Assembly (NCBI GenBank): GCA_023412275.1
Contig: JAEYNY010000099.1
Location: forward strand, 62,001 to 126,000
Origin: Bacillota bacterium
Lineage (GTDB): Bacteria > Bacillota > Clostridia > Acetivibrionales > DSM-1351
Direction of reading: 5' to 3'
DNA: 64,000 nt
Part shown: positions 56,274 through 64,000 of the stretch, one piece after another
How positions within the stretch are numbered: position 1 is the first letter of the stretch
How the letters are laid out: each line of letters opens with the position of its first letter
Program-made: the position numbers and the translations under genes
Notes under the pieces: model-generated
Seen by the model: only the letters and a program-made list of their open reading frames with translations
The model's database searches: none
Told to the model about the DNA's origin: nothing

Positions 56274-56627
56274 ATGGGAATACAATTATTAGATTCATTG
56301 GAGTTACCAAATGGGTTCAGATACCCAGATTCGTTTTTATAAGTTGTTCGTTTGGAATTAATTGATTTTGAACCTTGGTATATTATAAACAGTAATGATG
56401 TCCTACTAAGGATTAAAGGTATGCAAAACAGGTATTCGCGGAGGATTTTAATTCCTTTTGCAAGACGTGGAGATAATGATGATGATGCTTGTTTTGAGCT
56501 AAATAAGGGAGAAGAAATACAAATAATACATGATTTCGCTTCAGCCGGTTATGAGCAAAGAAAAACGTACAAAACATTTTGGGATTGGTTTAGAGATGCA
56601 ATCGAAGAGATGATTCAATTTGATTAA
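56274..56627 (+). pseudogene. Immunity-like gene interrupted by an in-frame stop
   Basis: From ATG 56274 the frame reads GIQLLDSLELPNGFRYPDSF, meets TAA at 56340-56342, and continues in the same frame for 95 codons (ELIDFEPWYIINSNDVLLRI, LIPFARRGDNDDDACFELNK, IIHDFASAGYEQRKTYKTFW). The whole reads as one 117-residue protein of a type found near Rhs tips; the exact family is not certain (SUKH-like is one option). The in-frame open part from 56352 lacks a good ribosome site, so the gene is probably dead. Confidence 0.65.
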
Positions 56628-56758
56628 TAGTAGTTAAAATTTATTATTTCCTCTACTTTTATTATATCATACGAAATTATTAATTATCAGTCTTATATTC
56701 TGTATTTATTATGTGTATCATATGAGCAGACTTAAGCATTATCCGAGGAGGAAATAAA

Positions 56759-57766
56759 ATGATTCCTGAAGCAAAACAGAGTGCTGTTAAAAATGCATTA
56801 CAGGCTACATTTGGTGTAAGTGAATACGAACATATCAAAATGTTAACCGCAGGTCTCTCATCTGCCCTTGTTTATCGCATTGTTGTGCAGAGGACACCAT
56901 ACTTGCTGCGTATTATTACTCGCACCGATGCCGCAAGCGACCCTACACGTCAATTTGATTGCATGGAGATGGCTGCCAAGGCAGAGATTGCTCCGCGTAT
57001 TTGGTATACGAATATAGAAGACAGAATTTCAATTACAGATTTTGTTGAAGCTCAACCATTACCTATTGAGGAAGCAAAAACTAAACTGCCTAAGCTACTT
57101 AAACAGCTGCATTCACTACCACCTTTCCCAAAGGTGATGAATTTTCAAGATACTGCCGATATTTTTATTCGAAAATTTCAGGAAGCCAAAATTCTTCCAG
57201 AGAATATGACGGAAGAACTCTTTAAGCAATACAGCCGCATTGCACCTGTGTATCCTCGCAACCAAGAGGATTTAGTTTCCTGCCATAACGATCTTAAACC
57301 GGAAAATATTTTGTTTGATGGAGAGCGGATTTGGCTTGTGGATTGGGAGGCAGCTTTTTTAAATGATCGTTATTCGGATCTTGCAATTGTTGCTAATTTT
57401 CTAGTAAAGAACGAAGAAGATGAAGCTGATTATCTAGGGAACTATTTTGGAGAATCAGCGGATGAATACAGGCGTGCCCGATTCTTTTTAGCACAACAAA
57501 TAACCCACATGTCCTATTTTACTGTTTTCATGCTGGTTGGTTCTAAAGGTAAACCGATTGATATAAGTATTGAAAAAACAGGTTTAGATTTTCGAAGCTT
57601 CCATGATGGTATATGGGCAGGTGAAATCAGTTTAATCAGCGATGATGTAAAAATTCAGTATGCTTTAATTCATCTGAAACAGGTTTTACGCAATTTTCGG
57701 ACAAAGAGATTTGAGGATGCACTGAATATTGTATCGAGGCACCATATGAACGAATTGCAGAAATGA
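56759..57766 (+). CDS. Phosphotransferase of the aminoglycoside/choline-kinase (APH) family
   Basis: 335 residues, strong GAGGAGG before ATG. Kinase-like fold: N-lobe TAGLSSALVYRIVVQRTPYL, catalytic loop SCHNDLKPENILFDG (H-x-D-x4-N), metal motif WLVDWEAAFLNDRYSDLA. The catalytic residues are present. Family members phosphorylate choline, aminoglycosides, macrolides or other small alcohols; choline/ethanolamine kinase-like features (LKPENI, DWEAA) make a metabolic substrate more likely than drug resistance, but this is a guess. It lies between the Rhs immunity field and repeat copy B. Confidence 0.82.
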   Translation: MIPEAKQSAVKNALQATFGVSEYEHIKMLTAGLSSALVYRIVVQRTPYLLRIITRTDAASDPTRQFDCMEMAAKAEIAPRIWYTNIEDRISITDFVEAQPLPIEEAKTKLPKLLKQLHSLPPFPKVMNFQDTADIFIRKFQEAKILPENMTEELFKQYSRIAPVYPRNQEDLVSCHNDLKPENILFDGERIWLVDWEAAFLNDRYSDLAIVANFLVKNEEDEADYLGNYFGESADEYRRARFFLAQQITHMSYFTVFMLVGSKGKPIDISIEKTGLDFRSFHDGIWAGEISLISDDVKIQYALIHLKQVLRNFRTKRFEDALNIVSRHHMNELQK

Positions 57767-57816
57767 AATTATCACTATACAAATTTGAAGTTTCATGTAT
57801 AAGCAAGGCGTGTTTT

Positions 57817-57894
57817 TTAAATAAAAATAATATGAATTAACAATACAATTCTCAATTATGGGGGTTGTATTTTTTTGTACTTTGTTTGTTTTAA
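57817..57894 (+). repeat. Rubrerythrin-terminator repeat, copy B
   Basis: Matches 32754-32841: the AT-rich post-stop stretch, the hairpin TACAATTC...GGGGGTTGTATT with T-run, and the following GTACTT...TTGTTTTAA. It functions as terminator after the APH-like gene although the codons of rubrerythrin are absent. Confidence 0.75.
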
Positions 57895-57912
57895 CATTCG
57901 ATAAGGAAATGC

Positions 57913-57940
57913 TTGACAATATTTTACATAATTGTAGAAT
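57913..57940 (+). promoter_or_regulatory. Promoter of the RCC1-cohesin-dockerin gene
   Basis: TTGACA (57913-57918), 16-base spacer, TAGAAT (57935-57940), 41 bases before the ATG. Confidence 0.65.
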
Positions 57941-57981
57941 AGTAAATGAAATTCAAAAATTAAACAAATTTAGGGGGCAAT

Positions 57982-60180
57982 ATGAGACGAAAAATTACTA
58001 TGTTTCTGGTTTTGGTCTTGATGGTATGTGGTTCATTCTTTTTACTGCAGCCAAGAGCAGCCTATGCTGCTAGTAATATTCAAATTAGTACGGGAGAGTA
58101 CTATTCGGAAGCACTTTTGGTTGACGGAACACTTTGGGCATGGGGGAGAAACAATTATGGGCAACTGGGTGATGGTTCTACTGTTGATAGAGCAACACCA
58201 ATACAGATTTCACTGATTAATACCGTAAAGGCTGTAAGTTGTGGATTAAATCATACACTTGCACTTAAAGCTGATGGTACGGTGTGGGCATGGGGCTATA
58301 ATAATTACGGTCAGTTAGGGAATGGTGAGACTATTAACAGGGGTGCTCCGGTACCTGTTTCGGGATTGACATCAGTTAAACAGGTTATTAGTGTAAGTAA
58401 CGCTTATAGTGTGGCTCTGAAAGAGGATGGGACGGTATGGGCGTGGGGACTCAATAGTAACGGCCAGCTTGGTGATGGTACGACAGTTAGCAAGAGTACA
58501 CCGGTTCAAGTGAAGGGACTTAGCTCTATTAAATCCATTTCATGTAGCTCTACGTTTTGTATTGCATTAAAATCGGATGGCACAGTATGGTCATGGGGAA
58601 ACAATCAATATGGACAACTGGGTGATGGTACTACAATTAGCCGAACCGTTCCGGTACAGGTTTCCGGACTGACCTCGGTAAAAAAAGTAGTTGTAGGTTT
58701 GTATTATTGCTTAGCCCTTAAGGAGGATGGTTCGGTGTGGTCTTGGGGCTACAATGCTCATGGAGAGTTAGGGGATGGATATAAAGTTAATAGAAGTGCC
58801 CCAGTTCAGATTTCACAATTAAACTCTGTTAATGACATTACTTGTGGCCAATACCATACATTAGCCTTAAAACAGGATGGTACAGTATGGTCATGGGGGT
58901 ACAATAATGTTGGTCAGTTAGGAGACGGCACAAACACCAGTAAAAGCGTACCAACACAAATACCTGACTTAAATAACATAAAATCAATAGGGTGTGGCAG
59001 GTATAACACTAGCACCACAAACGGATGTGATTATAGTGCGGTTTTAAAGCAAGATGGTACAGTATGGACTTGGGGATACAACGGATATGGACAACTTGGC
59101 AATGGTACTACAACAAGCAGCAACAAACCCGTTCAGGTCTTTGATTTGACATCTGTTAAAAATATTTTTTGTCAGGATGTTTCAACTTGTGCAATTAAAG
59201 AAGATGGTACAGTATGGGCTTGGGGGTATAATGCTAACGGCGAATTAGGAAATGGTTTGAAAACAAACAGCAGTAGACCGGTTAGAGTACTGGTTCCAAC
59301 AATTAACTCCACAGAGATAAGCTTAGCTGCAGATACTGACGGAACGCAAATAAAGCTTTCATGGGATGCTGTCGGCGGTGTAAGTAATTACACTGTAAAA
59401 AAATCCACAACAGCAGGTGGCCCTTACACTGTGCTTAATGACAGTGTAACTAATACTTCTTTTACAGATTCAGAAGTATCAAACGGAATTACCTATTATT
59501 ATATTGTAACGGCAATTAATGATAAGGGCGAAAATATAACATCAAATGAGGTATCGGGAATACTAACAGGGACGACAAGCAGTCCGGAATTATTAGTAAA
59601 TTCTGTGGATAATCTGAAGCTTGGAGAAGAATTTACTGCAAATATAGTGTTGAATAATGCGGTCAATATTTGTGCAGAGGATATAAAAATTACTTATGAT
59701 GCAACCTTATTTGAGTATATAGGAACCGAAGCCATACAGGGCCTGAAAATTTATAAGGAAGAAAATCAGGAAATAGGGACACTACGGTTTATAATTGCAA
59801 GCAAGGGTAGGGAATATGCTTTGAATGGACAAAATGCACTGTTAAAATTAAAATTTAAGGCAAAAAAACTTGGGAAGGGAATAATCAGTGTAGTGAAAGG
59901 GCGTATAGCAGATAATGGTACTGTCGAAATGGATGTAGCAACAGAAAACTGTGGCAATAAATCCATAACAGTCCTAGGAACAAAGGATGTAAACAGGTCT
60001 GGTGAATTCACATTGCTTGATTTAGCAATAGATGCTTGGTATTTTGGTTATAATGCTGCTGATACTGATACAAGCAAATTTGACGCTGATGTAATTACCG
60101 ATGGAGTTATTGACGATGCAGACCTTTCTGCAATCGTTGAACAGATGCTAAATAATCCAGGTTATGTCGCTAATAAATAG
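57982..60180 (+). CDS. Secreted RCC1-propeller protein with FN3, cohesin and dockerin-like domains
   Basis: 732 residues, TAGGGGG before ATG. Signal peptide (about 1-29, ending RAAYA). Eight RCC1-type repeats (about 47-437), each with [10 protein letters not shown] and GQLGDGT. An FN3 domain (about 440-530) and a cohesin domain (about 533-665; [30 protein letters not shown]) follow. A dockerin-like module ends it (about 668-725) with two calcium loops, [12 protein letters not shown] and [14 protein letters not shown]. Carrying both halves of a cohesin-dockerin pair, it could act as an adapter or self-polymerise outside the cell. No enzyme domain is seen. Confidence 0.9.
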   Translation: MRRKITMFLVLVLMVCGSFFLLQPRAAYAASNIQISTGEYYSEALLVDGTLWAWGRNNYGQLGDGSTVDRATPIQISLINTVKAVSCGLNHTLALKADGTVWAWGYNNYGQLGNGETINRGAPVPVSGLTSVKQVISVSNAYSVALKEDGTVWAWGLNSNGQLGDGTTVSKSTPVQVKGLSSIKSISCSSTFCIALKSDGTVWSWGNNQYGQLGDGTTISRTVPVQVSGLTSVKKVVVGLYYCLALKEDGSVWSWGYNAHGELGDGYKVNRSAPVQISQLNSVNDITCGQYHTLALKQDGTVWSWGYNNVGQLGDGTNTSKSVPTQIPDLNNIKSIGCGRYNTSTTNGCDYSAVLKQDGTVWTWGYNGYGQLGNGTTTSSNKPVQVFDLTSVKNIFCQDVSTCAIKEDGTVWAWGYNANGELGNGLKTNSSRPVRVLVPTINSTEISLAADTDGTQIKLSWDAVGGVSNYTVKKSTTAGGPYTVLNDSVTNTSFTDSEVSNGITYYYIVTAINDKGENITSNEVSGILTGTTSSPELLVNSVDNLKLGEEFTANIVLNNAVNICAEDIKITYDATLFEYIGTEAIQGLKIYKEENQEIGTLRFIIASKGREYALNGQNALLKLKFKAKKLGKGIISVVKGRIADNGTVEMDVATENCGNKSITVLGTKDVNRSGEFTLLDLAIDAWYFGYNAADTDTSKFDADVITDGVIDDADLSAIVEQMLNNPGYVANK

Positions 60181-60195
60181 TTTTTTATGGAGTTA

Positions 60196-60290
60196 GGATT
60201 TAAGGGCTTGCTGAACAGATATCTTTAAATAAAAAATAATACAATGGATACCCAAAAATACAATTCTCAATTTTGAGGATTGTATTTTTG
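60196..60290 (+). repeat. Rubrerythrin 3'-end/terminator repeat, copy C
   Basis: Starts with GGATTTAAGGGCTTGCTGAA and encodes [14 protein letters not shown], the end of rubrerythrin, then the same AT-rich spacer and a hairpin with T-run. It aligns to 32726-32820 with scattered changes. It probably ends the RCC1 transcript. Confidence 0.8.
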
Positions 60291-60337
60291 TTTTAATAAT
60301 TGTCTTCAAAGGCAATGCTGGAGGGCGTATTCTTCTA

Positions 60338-60378
60338 TGTGATTTGGTCACAGATATTAATATAAAATTCATTATAAT
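60338..60378 (+). promoter_or_regulatory. Crp/Fnr-type site 1 and promoter of the rhodanese operon
   Basis: TGTGATTTGGTCACA (60338-60352), a perfect TGTGA-N5-TCACA palindrome, centred 28 bases before a TATAAT at 60373-60378. This places it near -40, where class II activators bind. A second site with the same geometry is at 62482. Confidence 0.65.
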
Positions 60379-60419
60379 TATGATTAAAGGTAAGACAAAA
60401 ACATAGGAGGTAAGATAAA

Positions 60420-60740
60420 ATGTTTAGTTTTTTAAAGAAAGATGATAGTAAAGTAATCAATGTGAATGATATAGACAACCTTATTGGTAATGTTGAATTA
60501 ATTGATATAAGAGAACCGTATGAATATAAAAGTGGTAGCATAAAGACTGCTAAAAACATACCGATGGGTAATTTGTTAACAAGTCCTGAGAAATATTTGG
60601 CAAAAGATAAGACGTACTATATCATGTGTCAATCAGGTGGAAGAAGCGGAAGAACTACAAGAGTACTTGCAAAAGCGGGGTTCAATGTTATCAATGTTTC
60701 CGGTGGTATGGGTTCCTATGTAGGAGTGAACAAAAAATAA
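60420..60740 (+). CDS. Single-domain rhodanese (sulfurtransferase)
   Basis: 106 residues. Short N-terminal region (FSFLKKDDSK), then a rhodanese domain with ELIDIREPYEYKSGSIKTAK and the active-site loop MCQSGGRSGRT, catalytic Cys included. Such proteins move sulfane sulfur between thiols. AGGAGG lies before the ATG. It precedes the CoA-disulfide reductase-rhodanese fusion by 24 bases; the two probably form one operon for persulfide handling. Confidence 0.9.
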   Translation: MFSFLKKDDSKVINVNDIDNLIGNVELIDIREPYEYKSGSIKTAKNIPMGNLLTSPEKYLAKDKTYYIMCQSGGRSGRTTRVLAKAGFNVINVSGGMGSYVGVNKK

Positions 60741-60764
60741 CTATTTTACAAGGGGGGGATTTTT

Positions 60765-62465
60765 GTGGGACGAAAGATATTAATTATTGGCGGAGTTGCC
60801 GGTGGAGCATCAGCGGCTGCAAGACTAAGAAGAAATAGTGAAGAAGATCAGATTATTATGTTTGAGAGAGGACCTCACGTTTCTTTTTCAAATTGTTCGC
60901 TTCCTTACCATTTAAGTGGAGTGGTTAAGGAGGCAGATGATTTAGTTTTAATGAATCCGGGGTTGTTTTTAAAACAATATAATATAGATGCACGTGTAAA
61001 TAGTGAAGTAATTGCAATTGATAGACGAAACAAAACTGTCAGAGTTAAGAGGACAAATTCAGAAGAAGAGTATACGGAAAACTATGATAAATTAATATTA
61101 TCACTTGGAGCTTCTCCGATTGTACCTAAGTTTCCGGGTATCGCAAATGTAAATGTATTCACAGTAAGAAATGTGGTTGACATTAATGCATTAAATCAAT
61201 TTGTAAAACAAATGCATACCAAGGACATAGCAATAATCGGTGGTGGATTTATAGGAGTTGAAGTTGCCGAGAACTTAAGTGAGGCCGGATACAATGTATC
61301 ACTGATAGAAGCTTCCAATCAAATACTCAAGCCATTTGATTATGATATGGTTCAAATATTCCATAAAGTATTGGTTGATCATAAGGTGAATTTAATTGTG
61401 GGAGATAAAGTAGAGAGATTTCAAGAAAATAAAGTTATATTGGCTTCCGGGAAAACGGTAAATGCAAGTGCTGTGGTAATGGCAATCGGGGTATCACCTG
61501 AAACATATCTTGCAAAAGAAGCTGGTCTGGAATTGGGAGAAACAGGTGCCATCAAAGTAGATAAAAACTACCGTACTAATGACCCGGATATCTATGCAGT
61601 TGGCGATGCAATCGAAGTTTATAATGCATTGACCCACACCATGACAAAATTATCCTTAGCAGGTCCCGCATTAAAGCAGGCAAGAGCAGTTGCAGAGCAT
61701 ATTAATCATAAGAGTACATTGAACAAAGGGTATATCGGTTCTTCTGCAATTAAAGTATTTGAATACAATGGAGCATCTACCGGATTAAATGAATCTTTAA
61801 TCGAGGCTCTAAACATTAAAATCAATTATGATATTGTTCGTGTAATTCTATCCGATAAAGTGGGACTTATGCCGGATGCGGCACCAATGCATTTTAAATT
61901 ACTTTTTGAAGTTCCTACAGGAAAGATTTTGGGAGCTCAGGCGATTGGTAAAGGTGATGTTACAAAGAGGATTGATATTGTTGCCACTGCCATTAAGTTC
62001 GGCGGAACACTAGAGGACCTAAAGGATCTGGAACTTAGCTATGCACCTCCGTTTACTACTGCAAAGGATATTGTAAATTACGCAGGATATGTAGGCTCAA
62101 ATCTTTTAAATGGTGACTATAAGCAAGTAAATGTGGATAAGGTAAGGGAGCTTGTTGAAAATAATAATATCATAATTGATGTAAGGGAAATCAGTGAATT
62201 TGAAAGAGGGCATATCAAAGGAGCAATCAATATTCCGTTAAGTGAACTTAGAAAAAGGGTAGATGAAATTCCAAGAGACAAACCGGTATATTTACACTGC
62301 CGAACGGGTCAACGCAGCTACAATGCAACTTTGGCACTTCAGAATATGGGCTTTCATAACGTTATTAACATCACAGGTAGTTTTTTAGGAATTTCTTTCT
62401 ATGAATACTATAATGACAAACTGAATGGAAGAGAAAGCATTGTAACGGAATATAATTTCAGATAA
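60765..62465 (+). CDS. CoA-disulfide/persulfide reductase with C-terminal rhodanese domain
   Basis: 566 residues, GTG start with AAGGGGGGG upstream. FAD fold at the N-terminus (IIGGVAGGASAAARLRR), redox Cys in SFSNCSLPYHLSG (near 45), NAD-binding IAIIGGGFIGVEVAENL (near 155), FAD motif IYAVGDAIEV (near 280), dimer domain to about 450, and a rhodanese domain (about 463-555; IIDVREISEFERGHIKGAIN, active loop HCRTGQRS). This is the CoADR-rhodanese (Npsr/Cdr-like) architecture; such enzymes reduce CoA persulfide, polysulfide or CoA disulfide with NAD(P)H. The preferred substrate is inferred from the rhodanese and thioredoxin neighbours. Confidence 0.92.
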   Translation: MGRKILIIGGVAGGASAAARLRRNSEEDQIIMFERGPHVSFSNCSLPYHLSGVVKEADDLVLMNPGLFLKQYNIDARVNSEVIAIDRRNKTVRVKRTNSEEEYTENYDKLILSLGASPIVPKFPGIANVNVFTVRNVVDINALNQFVKQMHTKDIAIIGGGFIGVEVAENLSEAGYNVSLIEASNQILKPFDYDMVQIFHKVLVDHKVNLIVGDKVERFQENKVILASGKTVNASAVVMAIGVSPETYLAKEAGLELGETGAIKVDKNYRTNDPDIYAVGDAIEVYNALTHTMTKLSLAGPALKQARAVAEHINHKSTLNKGYIGSSAIKVFEYNGASTGLNESLIEALNIKINYDIVRVILSDKVGLMPDAAPMHFKLLFEVPTGKILGAQAIGKGDVTKRIDIVATAIKFGGTLEDLKDLELSYAPPFTTAKDIVNYAGYVGSNLLNGDYKQVNVDKVRELVENNNIIIDVREISEFERGHIKGAINIPLSELRKRVDEIPRDKPVYLHCRTGQRSYNATLALQNMGFHNVINITGSFLGISFYEYYNDKLNGRESIVTEYNFR

Positions 62466-62481
62466 AGCAACGAATGGCTTA

Positions 62482-62522
62482 TGTGACTTAATCACAGTAT
62501 AAAACCAGAAAATCTGTATAAT
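62482..62522 (+). promoter_or_regulatory. Crp/Fnr-type site 2 and promoter of the thioredoxin gene
   Basis: TGTGACTTAATCACA (62482-62496), again TGTGA-N5-TCACA inside TATGTGA...TCACAG, centred 28 bases before TATAAT (62517-62522): exactly the geometry of site 1. Confidence 0.65.
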
Positions 62523-62588
62523 TAAATTATAAGAACTGAAAATTAAAACAAATATAAAATAACAAGAATTATAAAAAGGAGAATGGAT

Positions 62589-62900
62589 ATGAGCGTACTA
62601 ACAATAACCCAAGATAATTTTGAACAAGAAGTTATTAATTCTGATAAGCCTGTATTAATAGACTTTTGGGCACCTTGGTGTGGCCCTTGCAGAATGGTAG
62701 GACCTATAGTTGAGCAAATCGCAGAAGAGGCGATTAACACAGCTAAAGTAGGTAAAGTAAATGTTGATGAGCAACCGGAGCTTGCACAGGCCTTTGGTGT
62801 CATGAGTATCCCAACACTTGTTGTAATGAAAAATGGGAAAGTAGCTCAGCGTGTTGTAGGGGTTCAGTCAAAGAATGCTATTTTATCAATGATTCAATAA
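62589..62900 (+). CDS. trxA: Thioredoxin
   Basis: 103 residues from ATG 62589 (AGGAG 7 bases upstream; ATG 62583 is too close to it). Active site FWAPWCGPCRMVGP, cis-proline region MSIPTLVVMKNG, all as in classical thioredoxins. It reduces disulfides and persulfides in the cytoplasm and could supply electrons to the CcdA-type protein downstream. Confidence 0.93.
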   Translation: MSVLTITQDNFEQEVINSDKPVLIDFWAPWCGPCRMVGPIVEQIAEEAINTAKVGKVNVDEQPELAQAFGVMSIPTLVVMKNGKVAQRVVGVQSKNAILSMIQ

Positions 62901-62970
62901 AAAATACACTGTGTCCTTAAGACCCCATCTTACCGATAGAATTATGTTAACGTACGTAGGGATATACGAG

Positions 62971-63008
62971 ATAAAGAGTAGAGTACGAAAAATGTACCTA
63001 CTCTTTAT
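62971..63008. terminator. Hairpin between thioredoxin and CcdA-type genes
   Basis: ATAAAGAGTAG / CTACTCTTTAT plus GTAC / GTAC with one bulged base. There is no strong T-run, so its action as terminator is uncertain. Confidence 0.45.
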
Positions 63009-63070
63009 TAATAACTCTATATACAGTGTTCTTATGTGAATTTGCTAGAAGCATTATAATGGAGGATTTT

Positions 63071-64000
63071 ATGATTGGAAATCTTATAGGAACAAACAGT
63101 GCGAGTTTTGTACTCGTATTTTTAGAAGGAATATTATCTTTTTTTTCTCCTTGCGTAATACCGTTAATTCCGGTTTATATGGGCTATTTAGCAGGCAATG
63201 GGAAAAAGGTTATTGAAGATGGCACTATTATATACGAACGAAAAAAAGTGTTTTTAAATACTATGTTTTTTGTTTTAGGAATATCATTTAGCTTTTTTAT
63301 ACTAGGGATGTCATTCACTGCACTAGGTAGCTTCTTTAGCAGCAACAAGCTACTGCTTACCAGAGTTGGTGGTATTTTGATTATACTATTAGGATTATTT
63401 CAGATTGGAATTTTTGACCTTTCATTTTTGCAAAAAGAAAGAAAGATAAAGATGAATCTGACTGATAAAAAAATGAATCCTGCTATAGCACTTGCTATGG
63501 GATTTACCTTTAGTTTTGCATGGACTCCTTGTATAGGACCTGCACTATCCTCCGTTCTGATTATGGCTTCTGGAGCAACATTATCAGTAATGGGTAATAT
63601 ACTTGTATTTGTCTATGCTATTGGTTTCTTAATTCCGTTCTTGCTACTTGGCTTGTTTACTACGCAAGTATTGAATTTGCTAAAGGCAAAACAAAAGTTC
63701 TTAAAATACACTGTCAAAGTTGGAGGAGCTGTTCTCATAATAATGGGTGTTATGATTTTTACAGGATGGATGAATGGTGTATCAGGCTATTTAAATTCCG
63801 TCAGTAATAATCAACAGAATAATTCACAACAAATACAAAATAAATCTGATGCCTTGACTACTTCTGAAACCACATCAGAAAATCAAGATGCTGAAGAAGG
63901 CAGTACAGCAAGTGAGAAAAAGAATGTGACTCCTGCTTTTGATTTTACCTTGACGGATCAATATGGTAACAAACATAAGCTTTCTGATTACAAGGGGAAA
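63071..64000 (+). CDS. ccdA: CcdA-type transmembrane thiol transporter with C-terminal thioredoxin-like domain, cut by window edge
   Basis: 310 codons are present and the frame runs off the end. GGAGG lies 5 bases before the ATG. The N-terminal about 235 residues have six membrane helices with SFFSPCVIPLIPVYMGYL and SFAWTPCIGPALSSVL, the two Cys-Pro motifs through which CcdA passes electrons across the membrane. A Ser/Gln/Asn-rich linker follows, then PAFDFTLTDQYGNKHKLSDYKGK, the start of a TlpA/redoxin domain. Such fusions receive electrons from cytoplasmic thioredoxin, encoded just upstream, and reduce extracellular disulfides. Confidence 0.88.
   Translation, partial: MIGNLIGTNSASFVLVFLEGILSFFSPCVIPLIPVYMGYLAGNGKKVIEDGTIIYERKKVFLNTMFFVLGISFSFFILGMSFTALGSFFSSNKLLLTRVGGILIILLGLFQIGIFDLSFLQKERKIKMNLTDKKMNPAIALAMGFTFSFAWTPCIGPALSSVLIMASGATLSVMGNILVFVYAIGFLIPFLLLGLFTTQVLNLLKAKQKFLKYTVKVGGAVLIIMGVMIFTGWMNGVSGYLNSVSNNQQNNSQQIQNKSDALTTSETTSENQDAEEGSTASEKKNVTPAFDFTLTDQYGNKHKLSDYKGK

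Noticed and set aside
57858..58073. Open frame of 71 codons before the RCC1 gene
   Set aside because: It starts in the terminator repeat and overlaps the RCC1 signal peptide in another frame; the RCC1 promoter and ribosome site explain the region.
60181..60240. Possible third rubrerythrin gene
   Set aside because: Only the last codons ([14 protein letters not shown]) are present; nothing upstream matches, so it is listed as a repeat copy.

Overview
The window reads as a low-GC Gram-positive anaerobe, most likely a mesophilic cellulolytic clostridium of the Ruminiclostridium type. This rests on AT-rich DNA, strong AGGAGG ribosome sites, two rubrerythrins, a Rex-like operator, family 3 cellulose-binding modules, and cohesin and dockerin-like domains. 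No rRNA, tRNA or CRISPR array was recognised. The species is inferred.

Layout. 1-4.0 kb (minus strand): the end of an SsuBC-type ABC importer, two small proteins (one PQ-loop/SemiSWEET-like), and a polysaccharide deacetylase plus M23 peptidase pair. 4.1-6.8 kb: a polar amino-acid ABC importer whose binding-protein gene is separated from permease and ATPase by a terminator. 6.9-11.4 kb: an HTH-cupin regulator followed by potABCD. 11.5-13.5 kb: rubrerythrin and an iron alcohol dehydrogenase with a Rex-like site over its promoter. 13.7-20.3 kb: a soluble chemoreceptor, an enoate reductase/esterase/DUF3237 group, and an unusual soluble chemoreceptor with an [FeFe]-hydrogenase-like sensor half. 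20.3-23.3 kb: a TetR cassette bracketed by a direct repeat. 23.3-29.5 kb: acyl-CoA ligase, MATE pump, EngB, DUF445 and a CDF transporter. 29.5-31.0 kb: an IS3-family element sitting in the loop of the CDF terminator. 31.0-32.8 kb: a copper-amine-oxidase-N-domain protein and a second rubrerythrin with reversed domain order.

33-57 kb is the accessory core. Two huge secreted proteins made of CBM3, tandem FN3 and terminal cohesin-like modules come first. Two single-pass membrane proteins follow, then a 3372-residue Sec-exported Rhs/YD protein with a variable C-terminal tip, its overlapping immunity candidate, and a field of immunity-like genes and decayed tip or immunity fragments. This looks like a contact-dependent toxin locus joined to a cellulose-binding surface apparatus. 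It is followed by an APH-like kinase and an RCC1-FN3-cohesin-dockerin protein. Three copies of a rubrerythrin 3'-end/terminator sequence (32.7, 57.8 and 60.2 kb) mark the joints of these blocks.

60.4-64.0 kb: rhodanese, CoA-disulfide reductase-rhodanese fusion, thioredoxin and a truncated CcdA-TlpA-like fusion form a sulfane-sulfur/thiol-redox group. Two 15-bp TGTGA-N5-TCACA palindromes lie at exactly the same distance from TATAAT boxes there, pointing to one Crp/Fnr-type regulator. Several start codons were moved inward from the longest reading frame because of clear ribosome sites; these are stated in the entries.
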